Source of the DNA: Cyclaneusma minus
Lineage: Eukaryota; Ascomycota; Leotiomycetes; Marthamycetales; Marthamycetaceae
Assembly: GCA_037179335.1 (NCBI GenBank)
Contig: JAKZHN010000004.1
Location: forward strand, 558,001-622,000
Direction of reading: 5' to 3'
DNA: 64,000 nucleotides
Positions within the stretch are counted from its first letter, which is position 1, and each line of letters starts with the position of its first letter. The position numbers were made by a program, and so were the translations under genes. The notes under the pieces were generated by a model. That model ran no database searches and was not told the DNA's origin. It saw only the letters and a program-made list of their open reading frames with translations. Positions 11,406-23,524 of this stretch are shown one piece after another.

Positions 11406-12715
11406 CTTGATAACTTGAGTATCAAGTGTAAACTACAGAGTCACGGATGGGAAAAGCTGGACAGAAAACGCCTTGATATGAACATCTAGAACTGCAAATT
11501 ACCCACCGCTGCTATAACTTCACCTGATCCACGAAGGATTCCTTCAGAAGGAATGAGCTCCAAGAAGCCCAGGACTCAGACTCCCTTCACCGACAGGTAC
11601 CCGAAGATGGATATTGAGGCGCACGGCTGAGCCGGGCCGAGGACGCATGAGACATCGCCAATTGACTGTCAAGCCTGTGTGAAGGTCACAGGTGGGCCGC
11701 GAGCCTCGAGGTCATCTTCACCCTTCCTCCCAGACGGGGTGTAACCCCGTCCCGCTATCACTGTGCTGCAACCTTTTGCCTGCACGGCGTGAGATGTGGG
11801 GGGAAGGGGTAGCACAGTGACTCCAGCACAAGATGAAGAAAATAGCCAGGACCACGGAGCTGAGAGACATGCCGACGCCCTTTGGATGAAGATCAGACCT
11901 CCGGAATTTCGCAACGCCATTGATAAACGACTGTGCCGCCGTTGATGGCCCTCCAAGACTGGTGGTGATGCTGGCATGTTATTGGACGCCTGAGCCGTTG
12001 GTGGTGATTAAAAATCCGAGACCTTGTGGAGTGTGGGGTTTTTCGTCCTTGTCAGCCATGTCACGGTCACAATGGCATTTTGACAAAACAATGTTATGGT
12101 GCGTCAGAATACGTTGACGGACGACGGAGGACGGGCGAACCACTTGTAGAAGTTCCTTAGAGTGGTTCAAAATGAAGAGATTCAAAACAAGAAAGAGCCT
12201 ATCCTTTTCCTCCAGGATAACGGTGTTCTCAAATCATATTTAGAAATCCCTAGCGCTGGTTAAAGTAATATGTTAAGGGCCTTTTTTGATTGAAACTCAC
12301 CATGACGCTGACGCTGCGTTGACACTGACACTGACGGCCCCCAAATACTCCCAACCTTGGAAACGCCACTTTTTTCGTGTGTGTATCGCGACATGTTCGT
12401 ATATGCATTGTGCATCTCATGAGACCCTTGATTTCAATCTCTGTACAGGGGCCGAGTCACCTGAGACTCTGAAAGAGGCAATTTAGCCATGGCTTTATAG
12501 ACAGGTACTCAGCCACAAATGCTGCTGCTTTAGAAAGAAGATAACTAAATGACTATCACATTTCCAGGAGGTAGGAAAGGACTCACTGTCTGGGTTATAT
12601 GCTCTGAGTCGCTCGCATCTTCCCTTTGCTCCAGTCTCTGATTATCTCCATCACAATTTTCTTTCATTGAACTTTCAAGCTCCGTTAAAATCATTCCATT
12701 CCAGATTCTGACAAT
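11406..12715. promoter_or_regulatory. Divergent promoter region between chitinase and LysM/CBM18 genes
   Basis: About 1.3 kb separates the two start codons and holds no supported gene. This head-to-head arrangement of a subgroup C chitinase and a LysM protein is known in other filamentous ascomycetes and suggests shared control. A short run of ACGCTG/ACACTG heptamer-like repeats lies near 12303-12335. I see no individual factor site I can name. Confidence 0.45.
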
Positions 12716-15665
12716 ATGTCGGCTACAAGGTTCTTGTTGCTCGCCTGGGCAATCTCGAAAGCGTCGGCAACCTTCAGTGTTTATCAATATTATGATCCGG
12801 CTACTCTAGCCTCCTTATACGGTATTTCAAGCCAGTGCATGGCTGCAGTGTGAGAAAAGCTATTCCGCCATGTCATCAATACAAAACTTACGTTGGTTCA
12901 GAAATACAACACTTGACTGCGATGCGAACCTGTTGACCTTAGCAGGGCAAGGTGTTGATAATTCTTGTACGTTCTCATCAAGACGATGCTTTCCTGATTC
13001 AATTTGCTTTTCCGAATTTTGCTAACATGGAAGATGAACAGATTGGTACCAAGAGAACATCACAGCGCTATGTACAACATCATGTACATCATCAATAGCG
13101 ACTTGGCTAAGTGCCGTTTAGTCTGAGTGTGGGTCGGATGAGATGACGTTCGATGAGACCGTGGTCGACCCCAGATTTGTACCATATGTCTTCATCGAGG
13201 ACTACGATATTGCGTGCCTGCAAGACTCTGCTGGAGATTGGTGCTATCTAGAGTCTGAGGAATGGCAAGGCAGCGACTACATTACCTGGAATGCGGGTAA
13301 TTGTCACCTAACTTATCTTTTGGCATGCTTCTCTGACATTTCTCGTAGACACTTGCTACTCTGACGATCCGCCCTTAGAATGTGAGGATCCAACCTGGAC
13401 GACATCAAATATCAGCGCAAGCATGTCTGCCGTTACCAATCTATACGACAAAAGCCTTGTAAGTCTACTATGACATGAACCAGCCTATGTACGGCCAAAG
13501 GAGAATCGACCGTGATACATCCGAAAAGTGACAATATTCTGATTGCTAGTCGCGATCTCAGGCATTTAGACGGTCGTAATAAAATGTGGATTTTTTGACT
13601 GTTCAAAAAATTGTTTAGCCTCAGTGTTAATGACAGAAAGATGGCGCTGACTTCATTCTCCAGTACTGCTCCGAATGCTTCCTCCTTATGTGGCGGCAGA
13701 GACTCTTGTCTCCGCATCTAGTAGTCAGCGATTTCACGAACTACCTGATAGAACAGTTTGACGATCTTCAACAAAACTGCTCCACATCAATGCCCTACAC
13801 AAAATCTGCAGCGACTTTGTGGCTCTCTGTGCCTACAGCTACTACTACATCTACTCCATCAACAACCTCGGGGGTAACCCAAGCAACATGCGCTGGCCAG
13901 GTCATACCGGTTTCCGATACATTTCCACTCGCGTGTAACCCGCTTTCTGATTTATACAATGTTACAACCGGTGATCTTCGAGCGGCCACGAATGACTACA
14001 CTTGCACGATCACTCAACCGATTTGTGTGCCATTACCTTGCGAAATTGAAACTATTACGACTACAGGCGGAGCATGGTAAGTTGAACTGATTCAATGAAT
14101 TCCCCACTAAGAACTTGATACTTTATGAAGTCTGCGAAAGATGCCTTCTGACAACGGTTTTAGTTCTGAAATTGCCACTGAACTTGGTATAACCACAGCA
14201 GCATTCTTAGCATGGAACTCAAAAATCCAAGGCAGCTGTGACAACCTCGCTATAGGCCAGCGCATCTGCGTCTCTGCCCCAGGAGGCACATTCGTACCTA
14301 ACGGCACAATCTCAGCTCCCACATCCGTAGGAGCCTACTACAGCATCGCCACGCCCGCAGAGCCCACCCAATCCGGATCAGTTGCAGACTGTGGTCTCTA
14401 CTACAATGTGGTCGCTGGCGACACATGCAATCAGATTGCCTTGGTAAATGGAATCACCTTCGCTGATCTCCAAGAATGGAACACATATCTGAATGATGAC
14501 TGCACGAACCTGTGGCTCGGATATGCGATATGTGTAGCGCCGGTGACAGTACCTCCAGTTACGACAGATGGGTATTGCGGACCAAGTTACAATCATTCCA
14601 CTTGCACAGGCTCGGACTTCGGAAGCTGCTGCTCCATATTCGGCACTTGTGGCTCATCGGATGACTATTGCGGAGCTGGAAATTGCTATAGTGGTGCTTG
14701 CAACAATACGGCAACGGGTGTGAGCACAAACGGGCTTTGTGGACCTGCTAACAACTACCAAATATGTACTGGATCGAGTTTTGGAGAATAAGCATTCTTG
14801 CCCCCCTTTCTTCTTTCATCATGAAACTTCTCAATCAAAGGTTCCCGCCCGATCGGTATATACTATTCTAAAAAGCTAATTCGCACCAGTTGTTGCTCTA
14901 CCTATGGATACTGCGGCTCGACCGACGACTTCTGCGGACCAGGAAATTGCTACAATGGTAACTGTGATCCAGACATAGGGGGCAAGAGTACCACCGGTGA
15001 ATGCGGTCCTCTTTTCGCCGGCAACAAAACATGCACTGGGACCCAGTTCGGCACCTGCTGTTCAACTTCGGGCTATTGCAGGAATGGAACAGATTACTGT
15101 GGTGCTGGAAATTGCTATGATGGTGCTTGCTCGACTGGGACGACAACGACATCTGTGACTCCACCCGGCCCCACGCAGACTGGCATCATTGCGAACTGTG
15201 ATGCATATTATGTTGTAGTTTCTGGTGGGTGTTATTTTGTCTCCTCTGTTTTAACCTGCTGACGATGGAAACAGGCGACTCTTGTTCGGCAATCGAGACC
15301 AAATATGATATCTCGTTTGCGACGTTCTATGCTTGGAATCCAGCAATCGGAAGTGATTGCACCAATCTTTGGGTCGGTGAAGCATATTGCGTCGGCATTC
15401 CCGGGTCGCCCACGCCTCCTGGTCCGACGCAGACAGGCATTATCAGCTCCTGTACTCAGTATTATCTGACTGTTACCGGTAAGTCAAAGGTCACATGTCT
15501 CCAGCTTCAAGCAAAAGCTGAAGTTTGCAAATAGGGGATACTTGCTCTTCGATTGAGACCACGTGGGGTATCACATTCGCAGAGTTCTATGCCTGGAATC
15601 CCGCCATTGGGAGTGACTGTACCAATTTGTGGCTTGATGAAGCGTACTGTGTTTCTGTATCGTAA
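12716..15665 (+). pseudogene. Secreted LysM/CBM18 chitin-binding protein, broken by a stop and a lost splice donor
   Basis: Nine exons are deduced: 12716-12849, 12902-12966, 13042-13296, 13349-13458, 13664-14076, 14131-14787, 14890-15224, 15275-15478, 15535-15665; all phases agree, giving 767 codons. An N-terminal signal peptide is followed by a Cys-rich region with little recognisable LysM character, then two LysM modules, three hevein-like CBM18 modules (CGPxxxxxxC...FGxCCSxxGxCG), and two more LysM modules at the C-terminus. Such proteins bind chitin outside the cell, protecting the wall or dampening plant detection. Two lesions are visible: an in-frame TAG at 13119-13121, and AT instead of GT at the donor 14788-14789 although the frame requires that intron (acceptor 14888-14889). 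Either lesion would truncate the product. The neighbouring chitinase is also broken. Confidence 0.75.
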
Positions 15666-15811
15666 TTTCTCAACCGGGATTTTCAATGAAAGTCGGCGAA
15701 GACTTCAGGGAGATACCATCGCCTATAATAGCGATGAACTGGAAAGTACTGCAAGTTGAAGCCAAGCCCAAAGCCATGCATTGAAATCGAAAATCAGCAT
15801 CCATAATCTCA

Positions 15812-17591
15812 TCACCATTTCGCGAAAATTTGATACTTGTGCGAATGCTCCTCCGTGTCCGCCTCCCCCCATTTTTCAATACCATCCTTCACGCCGTTCG
15901 CATCAGTCTCCCACTCCCCTAAACCGACCATATTCGCCCATTGTTCCAGCACATTCCCAAGCTGTGCTCCATGCCAAGGAACAAAGTGACAGTATCCCCA
16001 CTGGTATAGCTCGTCTTTGCGGCCTGCCGCTCTTGCCTCGCCTTTAGATTCCTGATCTTCGCCTATCAACGAGTCATCTGTCCGGCGGGCATGGCCATTG
16101 GCGCCAATTTCGTAGGGGAGATGGAGACGACAGGCGTCTTCGAAATCACTATCGCCATTTTTACGGTGGCTTTTCATCCAGAGCCCATAAGGCAAGTTTT
16201 TGACATCTTGGTATGGCCACTCAAACAGTGGCTCAGATGATTTGATGTCCGAAGGGAAGAGAGGTATGGGATGTGCGAATCTCTCAAACCAGTCTGGATC
16301 GGAATCTGGTGCCTGCAGGCCTCGTAAGGGAGAAGACGTAAAGTCATCCTCCGTCGGGAGACGTATACCAGGTGCAATGAACTTGATGTTTTTGGGTGGT
16401 CGACGAACTCGAGTAAGAAAATCGTAAGCAAAGCCATCAGAGATGCCGACATCTCTCAAGAACTCCGTAGAAAAAAGGCCTCTGGAAGAATCACCAGCCT
16501 GTGCAATTCTAGTGGCACATTTCTCGAGAAGTGCGTTCAGTCCGGCAGGATCTTCGTCAGGCTCGAACGCAAGAATGCCCAATCTTCTTAAGAAGTCCAT
16601 AGAGAAAAACCGTCCGAGATCATCCCCGGCCTGGGCAGGCTTAGCCGCACATGCTTCAACCAGTTTGTTCCGGTCGACAGGATTCTCCAGCAGCTTTGGA
16701 GAAGTGATGCCCACCCTTCTCAAAAAGTCTACAAAGAAAAGATCTCCGGGGTCATGCTCAGCATAGTGAAGAATAAGTTTGGCCTCACACGCCTCACAAA
16801 GTCTCGTCTGGTCCGCAACGTTTTCCAGTGGCTTGAGCGACGGATCTTCCTGGAGGCATTCTAATCTTGTGACAAGATTGTTGAAAGAGCTGGTTGCGTG
16901 AGTCAAGTCGTGCTCGCTGTATGGCTGCAATTCCCAAGGGGCGGCCTCCCATACTTTTGACACGCGGTCGTCTCGAGCAAGAGCAATGACTTTGCCGGTG
17001 CTGATCATGTCAAGCCAGGTAGTCAAAATGACCTCGAGAGGATCCCACGTAACGCGCCCGTTGAGTACGACGAACGAGTCCAAAAGATCCGCGCAAAATA
17101 TTGCATCCGAAGCACCTTGGTCGAAACTAAACAACAGTCAGCACCAGTTCACGTGATTTCGACGGGTTTTCGGCGTACTTCAGGCCGTCTCGATGACCGC
17201 TCATGTTCAGATTGGTCATGGGATACAAGTTCAGAATCTGGTCCTCTTCTTCATGAATTCCCTCGAAGAACCTATCTGAATGACCCAGCCCTTGAGAATA
17301 ATAGAAGAAGTTTTCGTGAGGCACAATATAAGCTGCCTGGAGAAACTGCTTCAGCGACGGGGACAATCGCCTACTCCACTCTTCCTCGAGGGCATCATTC
17401 GTGATGAAATTCTGCCACCAGGTTGTTCTTGGCATATTCGATTCATCTTCACCAGTAAAACTTGTCCAGCCGATACGGACAATGAGATTGTGCAGAGCTG
17501 CGCATCGTTCCCAGTCCATCCCGTCAACCTCGCGGACCGGGTACTCGTCGCTGACCCGCCACCAGGGTTCTTCGTGGACGGCGGAACTCAT
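15812..17591 (-). CDS. Uncharacterised protein with three internal ~55-residue repeats
   Basis: Two exons, complement(17179-17591, 15812-17126), joined by a 52 nt GT-AG intron with a GCTGAC branch-like site, encode 575 residues. There is no signal peptide or membrane segment. Tryptophan-rich sequence fills the first third and the C-terminus. The middle contains three tandem copies of a helical unit with the consensus C-x-AK/R...GD-x3-FF-x-x-(D/E)FLR-x-(V/L)GI, separated by 50-60 residues. It reads tail to tail with the LysM gene, 146 bp apart. I do not recognise the family. Intact splice sites and a clean frame support a functional gene. Confidence 0.8.
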
Positions 17592-19020
17592 ATTTCATGA
17601 AGTCAATTGACGGGGAGGGTAAGCGATTGGCGTCTGGCGTACCTGACAAGCCAAGCTGTTTTCAGAGAAATTGACGGGAGGTTGGTGTTGTGAGGTTGTT
17701 GGTGTGACCTGTGGCCAGGGATATGGCAAACGTCCGCATAACCACACCGCCCCGAATGACTAAGCAGCGCGCCTGCCTCCGACAGTGTTTCAGTAGTGAG
17801 CTTGCGTTTCTCACTTGCAGACCAGAGATAGCTTGAATTTTGCCCAAATTTCCAGGAGAAATCAGGATATTCAGGAGAACACCCGGCTTGAGTGATGCTA
17901 TCCTAATACTTCTGTGAAAATTGTATATTCGTAGACTTATGATTGTAGAATTTTCTTCTCACCTCCCAGAATGTTTCGTCTTCGCGAGCTTTCACTCTAC
18001 GTGCTCGCCTTACTGTTGAGAAACGCGGTAAGGGGAAAGGGGCTTGTTTGGCGTGTGTCACGTGACCCGGTGTCCGCAGCCTTGGACGGCCTTTGTGAAT
18101 GATGTGTTTGTGTGTTGATTTCAGGGGACTTCGGTCAAGTTTGTGCACATGATCACTCGAGAGGGCCAAAATTCTCAATTCTGGGCCTTCCCGTGGGTAG
18201 AAAAACTGTAGAGTCCTCAGGTATTACTATTTGGTACGAGTACAGTAATGAGGTTCCAAGTGTTGCCTCGCACGAGCACCCGTTTGCTTTACAAGTCACA
18301 GGTTCCGTAACTTGATGTTTTCATACTTCTGACTTACTGTTGGCGAGTGGTTTGCAGCTGAGATGTGGTCGTGAGATATGGATGAGGTCATGTGTGATTC
18401 CTTTCTGCTAGTGGCACTTGAGGCCAGCATACATATGCCTTCATCGTGAAAGCTATGGTATATTAGAAGCCTTCGTTTCTCTTCCGTAACTTGCGGATTC
18501 AAACCTTTTCCGGCCGCAAGCTCAAAGCTTTTCTGGCTATTGGTGAAGCCCTTCTCTTGCTGCTTTTATTATGTTTCAGAATGTGCTTGAGGAGTGTGAG
18601 TTGACACTTCGAGCATTGGATAGTCTCCGTTCATACCAAAACATAAGGCATCATTTCCTGCTTGTCGTACTTGTGTTCTTCAGTATTTTCTTGTCGGAGC
18701 CTTGTGAATTCGCTAGCGATATATCACTAATCTAGAGCGGCTGCTTTCACTATGGCATGCGTTATTCAATATCGGTAAAGCTGTATCACTTCCAGACGCT
18801 TGCAAGTTGCTTGTCTCTCCTGCGGACTCGCTTCCGAAGACTTGAATTCAAATACTTGGGCGTGCTTCAGCGATCTCCACACTCCGACTCCCTCCATTTA
18901 CACAGTATATTCCCATGAACACCCACCTCTATCTGCGGAGCACAGCCCTTTTCTCTAGCTACCCACTCTTTCCGGACGACTAAGCCCTACCTGCGCGTAA
19001 CAAATCTCGTTTCCCAGTTT
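17592..19020. other. Gene-free interval
   Basis: No ORF longer than about 90 codons has plausible composition or splice structure. Base composition is ordinary until the AT-rich transposon further right. The 5' flank of the triple-repeat gene lies at its left end. Confidence 0.4.
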
Positions 19021-19906
19021 CATCCTCCAGGTCTTGCCAAAGAGCCACCGGAGCTCACAGCCAGCATCTGGAGCAATTGGAAATTCTGAAACTGGACAGA
19101 AGAGGAGGAAGGATCGAAGAATCGCCGCCAGTGTTTCCGATAGTCCGGACTAAAGAAATATAGTTTAAGCTTTAAATTTTCGGTTTTAAACCGTGGTGAA
19201 ATGGTAAACCCGTGGTTTGGATTTTTTTTGCCAAGGCTTAGCGGGCACGGACCGTTATACAAATTTATTTAATTAATAATAATTTTAATTTAGCTTATTT
19301 AGGTAAAAGCTTAGTAAGGTTTTATTTTAAAAACCTTTAGCTATAAATGCATATAATTTTTAATAATAATAATTAAATTATAAGCTTTTTGAATTTCCAA
19401 TTTTAAAAATTCAGAAATCCAATTAAAACAAAACGTATTAATTACTGGAAACTAAATTCCAAGTTTTTTAAATCTTAAAAAATTTATATTAATTTCAATT
19501 TTCAATATGTTTTAGGCTTTTTCTCTAATTTAAAATAAATAGAATTTATTCTAATTTTCTAAAATTTATTTAAAATTTAAAGTTTATTATTAAGCTATAA
19601 AATTGGCAAAAACAATTTATTGCTATTTTTAGCATAGCAAACCATGGCGACCATGGTGAGCTTTTGAAACCGTGGTTTGGACCAAAAAAAATTAGTTTTC
19701 TAGCTTTTACAAAAGGTTTCAGACCGTACCGATACGGTTTAGGGCCTAAACCGCGGTCTCAGACTATAGGAAACACTGATCGCCGCCTCCGACTGTACCG
19801 TGAGAAACAGGTAATTGAAGATCTCCGCCTTCGAGAACAATTGGCAAAACTCAAGTGGGAAGTTGGCTACCTCGGTCCCTTGAGGCATGGCCAGGCCGTT
19901 TCATGA
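19021..19906 (+). pseudogene. 2EXR C-terminal exon remnant, split by a transposon
   Basis: The left part (19021-19128) reads as the last-exon sequence of the 2EXR copies at 22.4 and 23.3 kb: ELT, WxNWKF, then NWTEEEEG and NRR, with an in-frame TGA after WKF. The sequence resumes after the inserted element at 19779 with RRLRLYREK and continues to about 19906. All upstream exons are missing. This is a dead fragment, the leftmost member of the 2EXR array. Confidence 0.75.
19129..19778. mobile_element. 650-bp hAT-like MITE with TIRs and 8-bp target duplication
   Basis: The element starts CAGTGTTTCCGATAGTC and ends with the near-perfect reverse complement GACTATAGGAAACACTG, a 17 bp TIR with one mismatch. 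It is flanked by a perfect 8 bp direct repeat, ATCGCCGC, at 19121-19128 and 19779-19786. An 8 bp duplication and CAGTG ends are hallmarks of the hAT superfamily. The interior is very AT-rich (about 19260-19640), has no transposase ORF, and carries inverted subterminal CCGTGGTTTGGA boxes, so this is a non-autonomous MITE inserted in the 2EXR remnant. Confidence 0.88.
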
Positions 19907-20766
19907 TTCGTTACCAACCACACCATAGGAGTGGATATTCGAGAGGTTTGGGGGATAGCATAACTAGGCTGCATTGAAGCTGCGAGCCGCAAGCAATTAC
20001 ACGCGTTGACCAGATAGGTCGGCAGGCAGCAACCACTGTCTGGCTGTACCTCGTGGACTGCACCGTGGAAGAGAGCATCTATGAAGCTGGGTTGAGACTT
20101 GATAGGCATATGGGACTCGTGGGGAAACGGGGCAATGAAAGTAATAAGTTACAAAGCGACCCCAGATGTCCCTGGGACCAACCCCCAAGGGGCCCTCACT
20201 TGCTTCTACGTCCTGGATTGGAACTGAATGCCAGCAGGCTATTTTATATGTGAACTTAGAAACTATCTATAAGCTCAAGATTTAATAGAACCACCTCACC
20301 GTAAGCCTGAGACTCTTCTGGATGTCGGCTTGTAAAATTCTTCCTCATCTCCTTAATCCAGTTAGTATTTGCTTGAGGCAACGAGAGTCGCGACTCACTT
20401 TGTGGATAGTCTCTCGACTAACATATCTCGTAAATAAGCCGTTCGGGCTCACTTCATGATTGTGGCATCTTTCAAATGTTTTCTCTTTACGGCTTCATAA
20501 CATCATCGATGATATATCTTTGCTCCGGACTTCGACACTGTCGCTGAGGTCAGTTTACCGCCACACCGGCAGAAACATGTCAGTGTTGTTGGCGCTAGCG
20601 CATCATTCTTTTTTTTACCGGCTTATTTTGACGAGCTTGATTTCTGGCTCCTTCGCAGCACCAGATTGTGTGTCCCGAGTTCCCACAACTTCCCTCCTTC
20701 AACAGCGTTGCGCCGCGCTCCAGACAGCTACTTCTCCTCCATCTGCAATTGAATCTGCAGGCAATC
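19907..20766. other. Interval upstream of the full-length 2EXR copy
   Basis: No convincing gene. The right part (about 20460-20766) is presumably the promoter and leader of the 2EXR gene that starts at 20767; a 145-codon ORF here overlaps that gene's first intron and looks like chance. Confidence 0.4.
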
Positions 20767-22593
20767 ATGGATCCTGCCCTTCAGGTTTGTCCAATTTCCA
20801 ATCTATGACCGTGGTTTCAACTGCGCCCCTTGCGCGCTTTGGATCAGTCTCCTCACTCCCGCGTTTTGAGGTTGCGCGACCATTGGGTCTTCATTGAGTT
20901 CCAAAGGGATCTAGCACAGAAGTCTGGTTCGCTGGACAGTTTGAAAGGAAGACCCTCGAACATTGGCAATGAAAATGCCGTCGCAAGCACGACTATAGCT
21001 GCTCAAGCCCCGACCTCCAGACATCCTGCACCTGCTGACAAGATTCCCAAGCAGAAACGCAAGCGCACGAGCAGCCCCGACATCGATGAGAAGAATTCTG
21101 CCACATCCACCGAAGAGCCTTTCAAGCGTTCTAGGAAGTCCCCACTTGACAACATCGAGACGACGAGTGCCGCCGTTCCGGACACACTGCAAAGCCCAAC
21201 CGAGCCAGTTCCGCCAAGTGGTCTCCACAAGCTCCCGTTGGAAATACGTTTGAAGATATGGGGTCTTTGTCTTAAGCCCTCGTCCGGAGAGAAGATCAAG
21301 CGTTGCACGGAAGATGACTGGGATGGCAAGACTGTTGCCATCGCTATCAACCCTCGGCTTCGATACCAGACAGACTTCTCAACGATCACGGAGTCTGTCA
21401 TACCACGAGAGAAAATCCCGGTGGTGTTCCATGGTTGTAATGAAGCCAGAAAAGAAGCTTTCATGAGGCTCGAGCTCACTGGCAATTGGCTCCGGTTCGG
21501 GGGCGTTGGCGGACCGCGCGTGAACGGACGACGCAGTGCGGAAGACCTCTTGCAGACTCGGAATGTGATGCGAGGTCTGAGGCCCGCTATAATGCGCTAC
21601 GTTCATCCGATGGCGAAATTCAGAGTTGGTCATGTGAGCAAGGATCAGAAGGAAAAGACGATTGAGATCTTTATTGGGAACCTGACGAAAAACGCCGCTA
21701 CTTGGACGTGTTTCGAGGCGGATAGGGATCGACTGTAAGTTCCAGTATTCACTATTGCTCGGTCATATACTAATGTAGTATTTTAAGATACCTCAATCAT
21801 TCTCACGGCCACGTTTACGAAAGTAGGCTATTTGTTCCAAAAGACAATCTCGCGGAAGAAACATTTCAGCACATGTCTCTCATCTAGGCTATGCTGAATG
21901 AACATGTGGTTACGCCTCTTCCCATGAGAATCCAGACGTTTATGATTGATTTGGAGATTTATGGGATGTTATCACCGGTCGAGGTTTGTCTTTCCCTGCT
22001 TCTTTCCACCCACCTCTCATTCCCTGCCAATGCCGCTCTTTGCCTCAAAGAATAATATATTAATATATGGATGTAGCGCTGGTTTTTTAACAAGATCATG
22101 ATGGCCAACGCGAATTCCTTGAAAAGGATTGTGGTTATGCAGGGTAGTCATATTGACTACACCGGCATTGTGAGGACATTCCGAGCAGACATGCTCTCGG
22201 AATTAAATCGGGACATTACCCATATCGCCACAAGGACAAGATTTGTATTTACCCATCAGCTGCAGATCGACACCCACAACTACCTCTGCCATCCCGAGCG
22301 TAAGTATTGCAAGACTCATTGATTCCCGCCCCCGATATCCTGCGTCTTCTCTAATCTCAAACTCTATCTATGCGGGCCTATGCTAACAAGATTCTGCAGG
22401 ATGTGCAAGGGAGGATCCAAAGCTGACCGAGAAGGTCTGGCAAAATTGGAGATTTCGTGATTGGACAGAGGAAGAAGAAGGAACTGATAACCGTCGTCGT
22501 AGACTAGCTCGGGAGAAGAAGGTGGTCCAGAAGTTCCGGCTCAAGGAGAAGATCGAGGGTTTCATCCGGGAAGTCACCGGTGCATTCCCATAA
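20767..22593 (+). pseudogene. 2EXR-domain protein, near full length, one in-frame TAG
   Basis: Exons 20767-20784, 20848-21734, 21788-21983, 22077-22299 and 22400-22593 have consistent phases and would encode 505 residues. A basic, Ser/Pro-rich N-terminus with KRKR is followed by the 2EXR motif LPLEIRLKIW (about residue 130) and a PVVFHxCNEARKEAF segment. A QGSHIDYTGI block occurs in exon 4 and a Trp/Arg-rich basic C-terminal helix in exon 5. TAG at 21885-21887 lies in the middle of exon 3, where the paralogue at 4.1-6.0 kb reads straight through. A splice skipping the TAG would need the poor donor GTTCCA. The N-terminal two thirds could still be made, so loss of function is probable rather than certain. 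Confidence 0.7.
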
Positions 22594-22630
22594 GACTTCC
22601 CGGATGAACCCCTCGATCTTCTCCTTGAGC
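22539..22630. repeat. Foldback at the 3' end of the 2EXR gene
   Basis: Bases 22539-22575 (end of the last exon) and 22594-22630 are inverted copies, 36 of 37 matching. The 18 bp loop contains the stop codon TAA at 22591-22593. A transcript running past the stop would form a long hairpin. Confidence 0.9.
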
Positions 22631-22799
22631 CCGTCAGGCTCTGATCAGTTACCCACAATCACATTGCTTCAAACCCTACTTTCCCCGGCTGCTCTCACGC
22701 GACTTTTTATTCTCCATAAGGGCAAGGGAAGGTGGAATGGCAAGGTACACTTAAGTTTATTTGGGCTGGGGAATTACCTGGACAAGGGCACAAGGCAGT

Positions 22800-23043
22800 A
22801 AATCAAGGGAACGACGCTCTATTCGAGTAGAATAAAGCGAGTATTTTCTCAGCTTTCAGCTCGTGTATATATTATAGAGAATTAGTGAGGTGTTTGGTAT
22901 AAATCTATTAATACTATTTTTGTCTCGACTCCCGCAATTATATTACCATGCTTGCAGCCACGAAATCCCTCAATATATCTCCAACCCCTTTTTACATCTT
23001 TTCGCAACCATTGAAATAACAGAGTACTAATACACCGATACAG
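22800..23043 (+). repeat. Duplicated non-coding segment (partner at 26460-26700)
   Basis: From about 22808 the sequence parallels 26460-26690: the CAGCTTnCAGCTCGnGTAT box, ATTATAGAG, CCATGCTTG(C/T)AGCCAC and CCTCAATATATCT all occur in the same order and spacing. Most differences are C/T or G/A transitions. It leads directly into the acceptor of the truncated 2EXR copy at 23044. Confidence 0.7.
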
Positions 23044-23524
23044 CGCTGGCTTATTGCCAAACTTCTAGGGGCGAATATGCCGTCGTTGCAGAAAATTATC
23101 CTCATACAAGGAAGCCATATCGACTACACTGGCATCGAAAGGAACTTCAGATCCGATATGATCCATGGAGGGGTACATGCCTCGATGATGCATGCAGGGT
23201 ATGCGTCTCCAAACCAGCTGCAGATCGATGTACAGGATTTTTCGTGCTATCCGAAGCGTAAGTCATGTTCACTTCAAAGCCCTCCCAGACTCCATCTACT
23301 GCATGCTGGCCTATGCTAATGATTCTCCAGGAATTGCGAGAGAAAATCCCAAGCTAACCGAGAAAGTTTTCCAAAATTGGAGGTTCTCATTCTGGACGGA
23401 AAAAAAGGCGGGTGCTCATAACCGACGCCGCAGACTTGCGCGAGAGAAGAAAGCTGTCAAGAAGTTCGGTTTGAAAGAGAAAGTGAAGGACTTCATCCGG
23501 GAGGTTACTGGTGCTTCTCCATGA
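23044..23524 (+). pseudogene. 5'-truncated 2EXR copy (last two exons only)
   Basis: An acceptor at 23042-23043 is followed by an exon matching exon 4 of the copy at 22.1 kb (RW at the start, QGSHIDYTGI), then an intron beginning at about 23260 and a last exon with LTEKVFQNWRF ending at TGA 23522-23524. The upstream exons carrying the 2EXR motif are absent; duplicated non-coding DNA replaces them. Both remaining exons are in frame, so truncation was recent or a short protein is retained. Confidence 0.7.
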
